Source: a virus. From it: a DNA stretch of 34,162 nucleotides. The DNA lies in the IMG/VR virus record IMGVR_UViG_3300046009_006182, positions 1-34,162 of that record; one strand, given 5' to 3'. This document shows positions 1 to 6,887 of the stretch, piece by piece. The position numbers and the translations under genes are program-made. Under the pieces are notes generated by a model, which had not been told where the DNA came from, searched no databases, and saw nothing but the letters and a program-made list of their open reading frames with translations. Numbering within the stretch: the stretch's first letter is position 1; each line of letters starts with the position of its first letter.

Positions 1-1181
1 TTGTTACCCAATGTCTGGAACCAGGTGCTCTTGACATAAGCAGTGCGGTTAGCAGCTGTGTCAGCGAACAATCCGGTTGTAGCATTGTATTCCTGACCGA
101 TACGAGCGGACCAGAATTCAGTTGTAGCAGCTGGAGCATTGACGAGCAACATATCGAGGATTTCTAGATCGATTTCCATCGAAACATACTCAGATAGAAG
201 AGCAGTTAGCTCTGCTTCTGCGTCAATCGAGTGGTAAGCGTTCAAGTCTTGAGCCAATTCTGGTGTCCAGACGGCCTTTAGCTTACGAGTCTTCGCGACG
301 ATAGCTTCGGACTTGAGTTCTAGGTTGACTTCCGGAATACCAACATCGGCATATAGACCTGAAGTACCTGCGCCTGCGGAGGCTGCTGTATCTTCGAAGT
401 CGCCACGGCTGGTGTCGGCTGGCTGCTTGTGATAAGCAACCAATACGGTACCACTGATACCAGAACCGGATACGTAGAAGGTTACGTTGTTGCCAGAGAC
501 AGTTGTGAATGCTGGATAGAAATCAGCGATACCAGAACCAGAAACAGTGAAAGCACGAGCGCCATTGGCGTCGAAGTTTGTGCTGCTTAGGTCAACGGTT
601 AATCCAAAGATCTTTCCTGCGGACAATGATGCACTGAGATCGGTGTTGAAGTTGATTTCTTCCCAATTGGCAGAAGCTGTTGTCTGCGCCTTGGTTGTTG
701 TCTGGTCATTGATGGTATAACCAAAGCGGCCTTGGCCATATAGACCATTGACTGCGCTGTCGGTTGAACCCAACTTTGTTCCAGTACCACCGAATAGCGA
801 GTTACCGCTGAATGATGGCTTACCAGCCTGATCAGAGCCGTACTTGAAGTCTAGATAAAATACTAGACCGCTTGGTAGGTTCATTGGCTGAACGCTTACG
901 AATTCCTTCGCGGCGATTTCAGCGAATACACGACGAACTAGTGGTAGAGCAACGCCCGCCCACTGTTCAGAACTGCTTGATGTACCTGTGCGGGTAGCTT
1001 CGTCGATCAGTTGTTTTGCTTGATTTTCCAGAAGGATGGACATGTGTGACTTTTCCATGTCGCTCTTGATGCCTTCTAGGAGACCAGTCTTTTCCCACTT
1101 GGAGACAAGACCGCGAGTTTCAGACATGAGCTTGGCCATTGGATTGGTTGTCTCAGTCAATAGTGATTTGATACTTGACAT
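1..1181 (-). CDS. 23: Major capsid protein, T4 gp23-like (3' end beyond window)
   Basis: This gene encodes the main shell subunit of the phage head. The frame opens with ATG at 1181 (MSSIKSLLTETTNPMAKLMS) and stays open to the left edge, giving about 393 residues; T4 gp23 has 521, so the C-terminus is missing. The N-terminal part has the gp23 pattern: a helical segment with SILLENQAKQLIDE, then EQWAGVALPLVRRVFAE and the hallmark QPMNLPSGLVFYLDFKYGS near residues 100-120. A Shine-Dalgarno-like AAGG lies 7 nt before the ATG. It directly follows the scaffold gene with a 36-nt gap, the T4 order 21-22-23. In T4, gp21 removes the N-terminal propeptide of gp23; the exact site here cannot be fixed by eye. 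The family call is firm. Confidence 0.93.
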   Translation of the reverse strand, partial: MSSIKSLLTETTNPMAKLMSETRGLVSKWEKTGLLEGIKSDMEKSHMSILLENQAKQLIDEATRTGTSSSSEQWAGVALPLVRRVFAEIAAKEFVSVQPMNLPSGLVFYLDFKYGSDQAGKPSFSGNSLFGGTGTKLGSTDSAVNGLYGQGRFGYTINDQTTTKAQTTASANWEEINFNTDLSASLSAGKIFGLTVDLSSTNFDANGARAFTVSGSGIADFYPAFTTVSGNNVTFYVSGSGISGTVLVAYHKQPADTSRGDFEDTAASAGAGTSGLYADVGIPEVNLELKSEAIVAKTRKLKAVWTPELAQDLNAYHSIDAEAELTALLSEYVSMEIDLEILDMLLVNAPAATTEFWSARIGQEYNATTGLFADTAANRTAYVKSTWFQTLGN

Positions 1182-1217
1182 ATATTTTCCTTATTTAAGG
1201 TTTGTTGTTGATTGTTA

Positions 1218-2552
1218 TTAACTACGAATACCGGCTAGTTTCTTGAAGCGGTTTGCCATGTCGGCTCCTTCTGCAATAACTGCTGGTTTTGTTGGTTTGG
1301 TTGATGCAACCGATTTGCTGGCGAGACCTTCGGTGATAGTCTTGACGGTTGTTGATGCTGGCTTTTTGGCTGGCACAACTTCCTTCTTGGCACCGAAACT
1401 AAATGATTCTGCCAATGTTGCGTAAACGAGTTTTGCCTCACGAACAGACTTCGTTAGGTCAAATGATTCGATTACCTTTAGTTTCTGCTCGTTATTCAAG
1501 CTGGCTGCTTTGAACAATTTGTTCGTATACAGCAACTTGGCATTGAGCAGGTTTACTTCATTGATGCGGTCCCGTAGATATGTAACAGCGCTACGGTATT
1601 CTGCTAGTTCCTTCTTCAACGAAAGATTTTCTTTGATGATTGACTCGTTGGCTTCTTCCTTCTCGTCATCATGTTTTTCAGCTTTTTCGGCTTTTTCTTT
1701 TTGGTACTTTTTGAGGTGTTCGATGCCTTCATTGGCTTCTTCTTTTTCTTCTTCCTTTTCTTCCTCATCTTCACCTTCGGATAGAAGTTCGTCGAGGTTG
1801 ATCTCTTCGTCTTCTCCGTTACCAGCAGCAGCTTCCATTGGAGCGGACATTTCTTCCATTCCAACTTCATTTACGCTATTTTCCAGTTCTTTTAGGATTT
1901 CATCCAATGATTCTTCGTCGATTTCTTCGCCATCTCCTTCTTCAAGGGCGACTAATTCGTTTGAAGCACCTTGTGGATCTTCTGTGTGGTGACCGGCGGT
2001 GGTCTTGGTATAATCGGCAGAAGCTTTGCCATCTTTCTTAGTTGCTGGCAATGATCCTTTTGTACCACCAATTGATGAAGCGGCTGATTTGACCATGTTC
2101 TTACCTGGATCTTCGGTCTTGTGTCCAGCAGTGGTCTTTTTATAGTCAGGAGATGCTTTGTCACCTTCCTGAATATTTGAAGTAGCTAGTGTTGGATCTA
2201 GTTCTGCACCGATTGTTCCACGAATTGCTTCTTCGTCCATTTCTTCTTCTTCTGCCATTGGCATTTCTTCTGTAGGAGCAGCTTCTGGTGCGGGAGCAGC
2301 TGGTGCAGCTGGTGCAGCTGGAGCAGCTGCTTGTGCCATCATTGCTGCGTCTTGAGCAGCATCGGCGTGAACTTCTGGAGCAGGAGCAACTGGCAATGGT
2401 TCATCGCCTTCTACTTCTTGCTTTAGTTTTTCTGCGAGCATGCTTTGGATTTTTGGCGTAAAAGCTTCTTCCAAAGCAGCTTTGGCATTGGCGAGGGCGG
2501 TAGCACGTACTGCCTTAGCGTCTGCGATAGCTTGTTTTAATAGGTCTGACAT
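1218..2552 (-). CDS. 22: Prohead core scaffolding protein, T4 gp22-like
   Basis: The 444-aa product is the likely internal scaffold on which the capsid assembles and which the prohead protease then degrades. It is longer than T4 gp22 (269 aa). In order it has an N-terminal Ala-rich helix (1-45), an Ala/Pro stretch (52-93), an acidic segment, two copies of a KAS-x-DY-x-KTTAGH-x-TEDP repeat (132-150 and 176-194), a Glu/Asp/Lys-rich region (205-300), and a helical/coiled-coil region (302-384) containing NEVNLLNAKLLYTNKLF and VREAKLVYATLAES. I recognise that last region from scaffold proteins of marine T4-like phages. The C-terminus is MANRFKKLAGIRS. Its position between gp21 and gp23 supports the call. 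No clear Shine-Dalgarno precedes the ATG; the 150-nt leader is structured. Confidence 0.85.
   Translation of the reverse strand: MSDLLKQAIADAKAVRATALANAKAALEEAFTPKIQSMLAEKLKQEVEGDEPLPVAPAPEVHADAAQDAAMMAQAAAPAAPAAPAAPAPEAAPTEEMPMAEEEEMDEEAIRGTIGAELDPTLATSNIQEGDKASPDYKKTTAGHKTEDPGKNMVKSAASSIGGTKGSLPATKKDGKASADYTKTTAGHHTEDPQGASNELVALEEGDGEEIDEESLDEILKELENSVNEVGMEEMSAPMEAAAGNGEDEEINLDELLSEGEDEEEKEEEKEEANEGIEHLKKYQKEKAEKAEKHDDEKEEANESIIKENLSLKKELAEYRSAVTYLRDRINEVNLLNAKLLYTNKLFKAASLNNEQKLKVIESFDLTKSVREAKLVYATLAESFSFGAKKEVVPAKKPASTTVKTITEGLASKSVASTKPTKPAVIAEGADMANRFKKLAGIRS
1971..2159 (-). repeat. Two-copy direct repeat inside the scaffold gene
   Basis: Codons 132-150 (2103-2159) and 176-194 (1971-2027) of the scaffold gene encode near-identical 19-residue units, KASPDYKKTTAGHKTEDPG and KASADYTKTTAGHHTEDPQ. 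The unit period is 44 codons. The DNA is similar but not identical, so this is an older intragenic duplication. The units may be a binding patch presented twice; their function is unknown. Confidence 0.8.
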
Positions 2553-2578
2553 AATAATAGTTTTATCTTTGTTGTTGA

Positions 2579-2598
2579 TGAAACTATTAAGAGTTTCA
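2579..2598 (-). other. Hairpin in the scaffold-gene leader (7-bp stem)
   Basis: TGAAACT and AGTTTCA flank a 6-nt loop, giving a perfect 7-bp stem that ends 26 nt upstream of the scaffold ATG at 2552. No T-run follows it on the minus strand, so it is not a standard terminator. It may affect translation or stability of the scaffold-capsid mRNA. Confidence 0.45.
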
Positions 2599-2618
2599 AG
2601 ATGTTAATATGTTGCTTC

Positions 2619-2635
2619 GCATCAAAGAATGATGC
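2619..2635 (-). other. Second leader hairpin (6-bp stem)
   Basis: GCATCA and TGATGC (read on the minus strand) flank a 5-nt loop, in the same 150-nt gap upstream of the scaffold gene as the hairpin at 2579-2598. No T-tract follows on the minus strand. On the plus strand the stem is followed by ATTTTAT, so it could only be a weak terminator for plus-strand transcription. Confidence 0.4.
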
Positions 2636-2646
2636 ATTTTATAATA

Positions 2647-2658
2647 AATAAATATATA
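2647..2658 (-). promoter_or_regulatory. Variant of the recurrent A/T element, upstream of scaffold gene
   Basis: AATAAATATATA on the plus strand, followed by CG, differs by one base from the element found just ahead of five other gene starts in this window. It lies 94 nt upstream of the scaffold ATG, in the largest gap of the head module, a sensible place for a late promoter serving scaffold and capsid. Promoter function is inferred only. Confidence 0.35.
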
Positions 2659-2660
2659 CG

Positions 2661-2693
2661 AAAAGTAAAAAAATATAAAATATTTTTACTTTT
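2661..2693. repeat. A/T-rich inverted repeat, possible terminator
   Basis: AAAAGTAAAAA and TTTTTACTTTT form a perfect 11-bp stem around an 11-nt A/T loop, just downstream of the 152-aa gene and upstream of the scaffold leader. Each arm ends in an A or T run, so it could act as a weak bidirectional terminator or an mRNA 3'-end stabiliser. The stem has only one G-C pair, so strength is doubtful. Confidence 0.35.
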
Positions 2694-2702
2694 TATAATT
2701 TA

Positions 2703-3161
2703 TTACAACTTTGAAACTGCTGGTGAAACACCTTCTTGTAGATCTTTGATTTCAAAATAACGATTTAGGTTGGTGCCCATTTGTTCGTATAATGCCTGCA
2801 TACGCTGTTCAAGAACGTGTGCTTCCATAGCATATTTTTCGAACTCGTCACTGCACTTGGATAGTTCTTTCATATTACGTTCCGGCATAACACCATCAAA
2901 CCATGCACCGTCGTTTGTCTTTTTTCTACCTTCCAACTCTTCTGACAGAAACTTTTGAGCATGCTTGGCTACTTCACTAAGACTATGGGCAATTTCCATG
3001 AGACTTGCTTCGCGAGCCAACATACGACCATATTCGTTATAGCGACCGATGGCTTCTAAAGCAACTTTCTTTTCTTCATTGGTCCAAGATTCCGCTTGAA
3101 CGGAAGAAGGATTCTGCGTTTCAATGCCCTCTAATAATTTTCTTAATTTTAGTACATTCAT
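2703..3161 (-). CDS. Head-module protein of unknown function, 152 aa
   Basis: I do not recognise this protein. It is mostly helical and charged, with no membrane segment or signal peptide. It opens with MNVLKLRKLLEGIE, a short basic-hydrophobic helix like those opening neighbouring head genes, and ends LQEGVSPAVSKL. A central stretch (SLSEVAKHAQKFLSEELEGR) contains LSE, which fits the (I/L)-x-E consensus cut by T4 gp21, although such a short motif is common. It lies 6 nt after the stop of the 235-aa gene and 150 nt before the scaffold gene, so a core or assembly role is plausible but unproven. The ATG at 3161 lacks a strong Shine-Dalgarno. Confidence 0.75.
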   Translation of the reverse strand: MNVLKLRKLLEGIETQNPSSVQAESWTNEEKKVALEAIGRYNEYGRMLAREASLMEIAHSLSEVAKHAQKFLSEELEGRKKTNDGAWFDGVMPERNMKELSKCSDEFEKYAMEAHVLEQRMQALYEQMGTNLNRYFEIKDLQEGVSPAVSKL

Positions 3162-3167
3162 AATATT

Positions 3168-3875
3168 TTAAGCGGTTGGTTCTTCGGGTGTTTCTGGTTC
3201 TTTATTAGCCAAAGTCTTCATACTTGAAAGTAGTTCTGGCATACCAGGTATATTCATGTATGTAACAACATCTTCGGAAAAATTGCTTAAATCTTTTGGA
3301 GTATTGATCTTGAGCGTATTCACCATTTCTCCAGCAAGTGCGTCAATCGTATTTGTTTTAAATGCATGATCTAATACTTTACCAAGCAAGAACTGGGTTC
3401 CAGAAGACGAACCAATGCTGATATATGCATGTTTTTTGATTTCTTTTTCTGCCTGCTCTTTTTCCGCTTTCGCCTTTTCTAGCTCTGCTTTTGCCTTGGC
3501 GGCATCTGCTTTTGCCTGGTCGGCTTCGTCTTCTCCGGTATCTTCTGTACCGGCGTCGGCACCTGCTTCAGGCGCAGCGTCTGCTTTATCGGCTGGTTTT
3601 GCTCCTGCCGCTGGCGCTGGTTTAGCCGCACCAGTATCTTTTGGCTTTTCATCTGCTCCTCCTAACGGTGGCAAATCTCCACCAGTTTCGTCTGCTGCTG
3701 GTTCTTCTGCTGGAGCGTCTTTTTTCTTTTCGTCTTGTTCTTTTTTGACACTCTTCTTTTTTCTTGCTTCGTATATAGTTTCCCAACTCAAATCATTCAA
3801 TCTATATTTGTTGGCGTTACTTGATATTTCAGACAATATCTTCTTGAGATGCGGATTGGTGATTTTGTTGTTCAT
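3168..3875 (-). CDS. Probable prohead core/internal head protein, 235 aa, Lys/Ala/Glu-rich
   Basis: The protein has an N-terminal segment (1-40) with HLKKILSE followed by LNDLSWETIYEAR, a low-complexity Lys/Ala/Pro/Asp/Glu-rich middle (40-145), which includes an Ala/Lys/Glu helix, and a compact C-terminal domain (148-225: YISIGSSSGTQFLLGKVLDH to MPELLSSMKTL). ILSE fits the (I/L)-x-E cleavage consensus of T4 gp21. Composition and place between protease and scaffold resemble the accessory core proteins (gp67/gp68 position) of T4, though I see no sequence match to those. The ATG at 3875 lies 4 nt downstream of a recurrent A/T element. The role is inferred from position. Confidence 0.75.
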   Translation of the reverse strand: MNNKITNPHLKKILSEISSNANKYRLNDLSWETIYEARKKKSVKKEQDEKKKDAPAEEPAADETGGDLPPLGGADEKPKDTGAAKPAPAAGAKPADKADAAPEAGADAGTEDTGEDEADQAKADAAKAKAELEKAKAEKEQAEKEIKKHAYISIGSSSGTQFLLGKVLDHAFKTNTIDALAGEMVNTLKINTPKDLSNFSEDVVTYMNIPGMPELLSSMKTLANKEPETPEEPTA

Positions 3876-3879
3876 ATAT

Positions 3880-3891
3880 TATAAATATATA
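3880..3891 (-). promoter_or_regulatory. Recurrent A/T element (candidate late promoter)
   Basis: The plus strand reads TATAAATATATA; the coding strand reads TATATATTTATA. It sits 4 nt before the ATG of the 235-aa head gene. T4-type late promoters have the consensus TATAAATA, which appears here on the opposite strand to the genes. The same block precedes four other genes. A regulatory role is inferred from recurrence and position. Confidence 0.4.
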
Positions 3892-3908
3892 CGAGTAGTT
3901 ATAAAATG

Positions 3909-4715
3909 TTATTGTTTTTGCTTAGTTTTGTTGGCAATCTCATTCAGCTTGTTTTCAAGCATATCATCATATTCATCTTCGGACCCATACTTCTTTTTCA
4001 ATACCGCTACAACTTTATCGTACAAATCTTCTTGTTGAGGGGACTTCATTGAATTCCAAATATTTTTAATTTTTGGATTCTTTATATTGTCTATAACATC
4101 TTCAATTTGGTGAAATTCTATATATTCTGGAGAATCAAGTCCCAGGTTATTCATATAATTCTCTGATTCTTTGGCAAGATATTTTACCAATTTATCCATG
4201 CCACCAGTAGTTCCGCCTGCTGGAGCTTTTGTTTTCTGAGAAAGTTTGTAAACTATCTTTTGCGGGGTTTCGCCATCAAAAGAGTCTGGATCTGCTTTTA
4301 TTGCCTTGTTGTACAAATATGTAGTTACCATACTATGCAACTCATTTTGCTGCTTTGAGCTTAGATTTTTCCAGAACTGAGTAATCTCTGGATTCTTTAA
4401 ACTTTCTATTTCTGACTGAAGTGTATCAATGCCAGCATCATGTGGAGCATCAAGGCCAACGTAGTTTTGAAAATCTTCTACTTTCTTGGCTAATAACTTG
4501 ACGAGTTTTTCCAGTTGAGACGGATCTGACATATTAGTTGCTGGTTTTTTCACGATGTTTCTTTCTTTTATAGTTGATAAGTTGTTTTCAGTTTTAGCGT
4601 CCGGAACATTTGCGTATAGTGCGGCTAGATATTTACTTACTGGACCTTTTGTACATCCTACTTTTTTTCCAGTATCTGCTTTATATACGCATTTTCCTTT
4701 CGTTTTGTACGGCAT
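3909..4715 (-). CDS. Head-module protein with duplicated helical domain, 268 aa
   Basis: The function is not recognised. Residues 1-36 form a small module, KGKCVYKADTGKKVGCTKG followed by PVSKYLAALYANV, with Cys9 and Cys21; I have seen similar N-termini in marine phage proteins but know no function. Residues 68-138 and 174-243 are an internal duplication. Both start (L/M)-x-KLVK-x-LAK, then a GLD(A/S)P turn, then a LKNP/IKNP helix with FWKNL or IWNSM and a final helix. The two copies are joined by a Gly/Thr linker (AGGTTGGMDK). The start at 4715 is 4 nt after the stop of the prohead protease gene, in the same transcription unit. It may be a structural or core component. Confidence 0.78.
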   Translation of the reverse strand: MPYKTKGKCVYKADTGKKVGCTKGPVSKYLAALYANVPDAKTENNLSTIKERNIVKKPATNMSDPSQLEKLVKLLAKKVEDFQNYVGLDAPHDAGIDTLQSEIESLKNPEITQFWKNLSSKQQNELHSMVTTYLYNKAIKADPDSFDGETPQKIVYKLSQKTKAPAGGTTGGMDKLVKYLAKESENYMNNLGLDSPEYIEFHQIEDVIDNIKNPKIKNIWNSMKSPQQEDLYDKVVAVLKKKYGSEDEYDDMLENKLNEIANKTKQKQ

Positions 4716-4719
4716 GAGT

Positions 4720-5349
4720 TTATCTTACTTCTGATAGAATATTACGGATAATATTTTCTATCTTTAGATATTTGTTGATGTCATTGGCTCCTACTGAAGC
4801 GATGACTTGACCACGATTTACACCCTCATTGATTGCACCCGGAGACATATAAGCACCGCGTGTTGATGGAGAACTTACAAGGTCAAAACAAAGTAGTTCA
4901 AAATCATCCTGAACTTCCACTGTATTTTCATTCATTTGGCGAACACTGCCAAGACCACGGCTGCTGATGCCAAGACGGACATTGTTCTTGATGAGTTCTC
5001 TAGCAATATTACCAGATGGTGTTGTCAATAGTTCAATCTTACCAACAACAGTATCGCCTTCCCAATGGCATTCTACTACGTTGTGGGATACGTTCTTTAG
5101 ATTGATAATAGAACTATCTGGATGGTCAAGTTCTCCAAGAGCACGACGTTCGCTTATGATTTGTTTATACTTTTCTATTTCGCGAGAAAGCACTTCTTTT
5201 GGATATACACGACCGTTGTGATTCTTTTCTCCTGCTTTTTGGAGTGGTCCAGACAATACAAGAGGTGCGTTTGGATTTGAACGTGCTTCGTTGAGCATCT
5301 GTGGCGAGATGTCAAATGGTATAAAATCTACTAGTAGTTGCTTGCTCAT
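4720..5349 (-). CDS. 21: Prohead maturation serine protease, T4 gp21-like
   Basis: The 209-aa product (T4 gp21 is 212 aa) is the core protease that cuts scaffold, internal and capsid proteins during head maturation. It shows the family pattern. The opening MSKQLLVDFIPFDI is followed by GPLQKAGEKNHNGRVYP (35-50), the His motif LGELDHPDS with His76, the Ser motif GISSRGLGS with Ser129/130 (127-135), and LLCFDLVSSPS with Asp156, giving a plausible His-Ser-Asp set. The C-terminus carries IIRNILSEVR, which fits the enzyme's own (I/L)-x-E cleavage consensus and may be a self-processing site. An AAGGAT Shine-Dalgarno lies before ATG 5349. It is 3 nt downstream of the 180-aa gene. Confidence 0.93.
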   Translation of the reverse strand: MSKQLLVDFIPFDISPQMLNEARSNPNAPLVLSGPLQKAGEKNHNGRVYPKEVLSREIEKYKQIISERRALGELDHPDSSIINLKNVSHNVVECHWEGDTVVGKIELLTTPSGNIARELIKNNVRLGISSRGLGSVRQMNENTVEVQDDFELLCFDLVSSPSTRGAYMSPGAINEGVNRGQVIASVGANDINKYLKIENIIRNILSEVR

Positions 5350-5352
5350 ATT

Positions 5353-5895
5353 TTATCCTTGTGGAAGTATATTCTTGGCAACAGGTGAACCTGCTGGTGT
5401 TGGCTTCATTGGTACAATACCGCCAACATTTCTTAAACCAGACTGTTGTGTAGAAGATGCTGTTGTGGCTGGATTTACTTGTATCTGAGAGTCATCTAGA
5501 TAATAATCAGATTGAGACGCATTACCTTCTTTACCGGAAAATACAACATAATATTTGTCTTTCATATAGCGGACTTGCACGTCGCTGACAGCTATTGTAT
5601 AATCTTTTTCAATCTGTCCGATGCTGCCTTTTGAAGCATTGGCAGTAACAGTCTTTTTCAAGAACTGCTTTTTTAGTTCTTCAACAAACTTCTTTACAAT
5701 AGCGTCTTCGCTTTTTTCAAGATTTAGCTTGAAGTTTCTGAATGACTGAGAAATGTCTACAACATTGCCACTTTGTGCCGGTGGAGGAGTTGTAGCAGTA
5801 GGAGCGCGACCAGGCGACATACCGCCAGCAGCAGATGGGTTTGTGCCCCAACTATCTTCTTTTAATACTTGTTTTGCTATGTTGGTTAGGTTCAT
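5353..5895 (-). CDS. Probable head/core protein, 180 aa
   Basis: The protein is of unknown function but clearly part of the head operon, 3 nt after the 165-aa gene and 3 nt before the protease gene. It starts MNLTNIAKQVLKED, a short helix with VLKE fitting the gp21 (I/L)-x-E consensus. A Gly/Ala/Pro-rich linker (16-43) and an alpha/beta core (45-135) follow. The core has a helix EDAIVKKFVEELKKQFLKK and beta strands DYTIAVSDVQVRYMKDKYYVVF. The tail is Ser/Thr/Gln/Pro-rich. No membrane segment is seen. The ATG at 5895 has GGGAAAA about 7 nt upstream. It could be a protease-processed core protein. Confidence 0.75.
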   Translation of the reverse strand: MNLTNIAKQVLKEDSWGTNPSAAGGMSPGRAPTATTPPPAQSGNVVDISQSFRNFKLNLEKSEDAIVKKFVEELKKQFLKKTVTANASKGSIGQIEKDYTIAVSDVQVRYMKDKYYVVFSGKEGNASQSDYYLDDSQIQVNPATTASSTQQSGLRNVGGIVPMKPTPAGSPVAKNILPQG

Positions 5896-5898
5896 ATT

Positions 5899-6396
5899 TT
5901 ATTTTCCCATTCTGTTGATTCTTTTGGCAATCTCTTTTAGACGGTTATGTATTTCCTTCATGTCTGGCTGAGTTCTTGCCCATAAGTTTTCATTGGTATA
6001 TCCACATTCTGTCTTTAGGCGTTCACAAATGTTTATAAGATATTCAACTTCACCAAGCATTTTCTTGGCTTGACTGATGCCATAAGAAATCTTGGCGTGA
6101 TTTTTCATCATATCACTTTCCTTGAAATTTCTATAGCGGCTGCGAGCTTCCATTATATTTAAATCACGACGTACTGTTGGTAGGCTTTCATTTTCTGATT
6201 CACCAATCGTTGTGTCATCTGTATCTTCTTTACCAACAACTTTGCCACCAGGCATACTGCGTTCTGCCGATTTCTTTTTGCTCTTTTTACCACGAAATGC
6301 TGCTGGGGTCATATATCCCGCAACAGCACCAGTAGTTGTCATTTCTTCAATGACTTCTTCAACAAGTTCGCGGATTAGTTGTTTGGCGTCTTTCAT
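5899..6396 (-). CDS. Probable head/core protein, 165 aa, with KQLIRE N-terminus
   Basis: The N-terminus MKDAKQLIRELVEEVIEEM closely resembles that of the upstream 89-aa protein (KQLIRETIEEVMEQ). This suggests a shared targeting or propeptide helix with LIRE as a candidate gp21-type cut. A Gly/Ala/Lys stretch (GAVAGYMTPAAFRGKKSKKK) and acidic linker (50-70) follow. The C-terminal helical domain (75-160) has SRYRNFKESDMMKNHAKIS and a cysteine pair near INICERLKTECGYT. Its start codon overlaps the upstream stop by one base (TAATG), with GAGGGTGA as a probable Shine-Dalgarno, so translation is coupled. The biochemical function is unknown. Confidence 0.75.
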   Translation of the reverse strand: MKDAKQLIRELVEEVIEEMTTTGAVAGYMTPAAFRGKKSKKKSAERSMPGGKVVGKEDTDDTTIGESENESLPTVRRDLNIMEARSRYRNFKESDMMKNHAKISYGISQAKKMLGEVEYLINICERLKTECGYTNENLWARTQPDMKEIHNRLKEIAKRINRMGK

Positions 6397-6665
6397 TATA
6401 CGTCACCCTCAATGGCCTTTTGAGCGATCCAGTCGCCTGCCATACTGTTCAGTTGGTCAAGTTCTTTGTCATTCAACTCAACGCCATTTGTAAATGTTGC
6501 CGAAGAAATGTGTGCATCAGAATAATCACCGGCACGAACGCCGTCGATTTGAATGCTTTGTACATCAACTTGTTTGCCATTGACTACAAAGTTTTCAGTA
6601 GCTTGTTGTTCCATTACTTCTTCAATAGTTTCTCTGATCAGTTGTTTTAGCTGTTTGCGTGTCAT
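6396..6665 (-). CDS. Small head-operon protein, 89 aa, with KQLIRE N-terminus
   Basis: The product begins MTRKQLKQLIRETIEEVMEQ, an amphipathic helix of the kind found on several gene products here. A compact domain follows: FVVNGKQVDVQSIQIDGVRA, then ELNDKELDQLNSMAGDWIAQ. ATG 6665 is preceded by AAGGA at a good distance. Its stop overlaps the start of the 165-aa gene by one base. By analogy with T4 internal proteins, whose short N-terminal targeting peptides are cut by gp21, this could be a protein packaged in the prohead core. No closer identification is possible by eye. Confidence 0.72.
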   Translation of the reverse strand: MTRKQLKQLIRETIEEVMEQQATENFVVNGKQVDVQSIQIDGVRAGDYSDAHISSATFTNGVELNDKELDQLNSMAGDWIAQKAIEGDV

Positions 6666-6678
6666 ATTATTCCTTTTA

Positions 6679-6882
6679 TTATTTTACATTTACTTTTTGA
6701 GCGACATATACTTCATTGAAATCTACGCCATATTCATATGCATTTACACCGTCGCTGGTATGTACAGTTTCTTCTCCATTTTCATTTTCTTGCATGAAAA
6801 AACCGTCGTCCTCTGACACCGCAACCATTTGTGCTTGATATTCAGTTTTGATGAATACTACAGTTTTTCCACTCTTGACCAA
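6679..6882 (-). CDS. Small protein, 67 aa from a TTG start; possible frame-broken 3' part of the upstream gene
   Basis: The frame reads like a real protein (KSGKTVVFIKTEYQAQMVAV, then an acidic segment ending DFNEVYVAQKVNVK), but no ATG lies near its beginning. The usable starts are TTG at 6882 and an internal ATG 18 codons in. The same frame stays open upstream through codons for GPAYTFNQLNRLVKSG, which also look coding and overlap the 3' end of the 185-aa gene in the -1 frame. Either the gene starts at TTG with no Shine-Dalgarno, or it belongs to the 185-aa gene through a frameshift or a one-base indel near 6900-6930. The function is unknown. Confidence 0.55.
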   Translation of the reverse strand: MVKSGKTVVFIKTEYQAQMVAVSEDDGFFMQENENGEETVHTSDGVNAYEYGVDFNEVYVAQKVNVK

Positions 6883-6887
6883 TCTGT

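Noticed and set aside
2619-2640. Hairpin followed by ATTTT as a rho-independent terminator
   Set aside because: The T-rich side is on the plus strand, where there are no genes; on the coding strand no T-run follows.
3415-4038. 207-codon plus-strand frame rich in Ala/Ser/Phe with apparent membrane segments
   Set aside because: It is the antisense of the Lys/Ala/Glu low-complexity region of the 235-aa gene; the hydrophobic look comes from reversing Glu/Lys codons.
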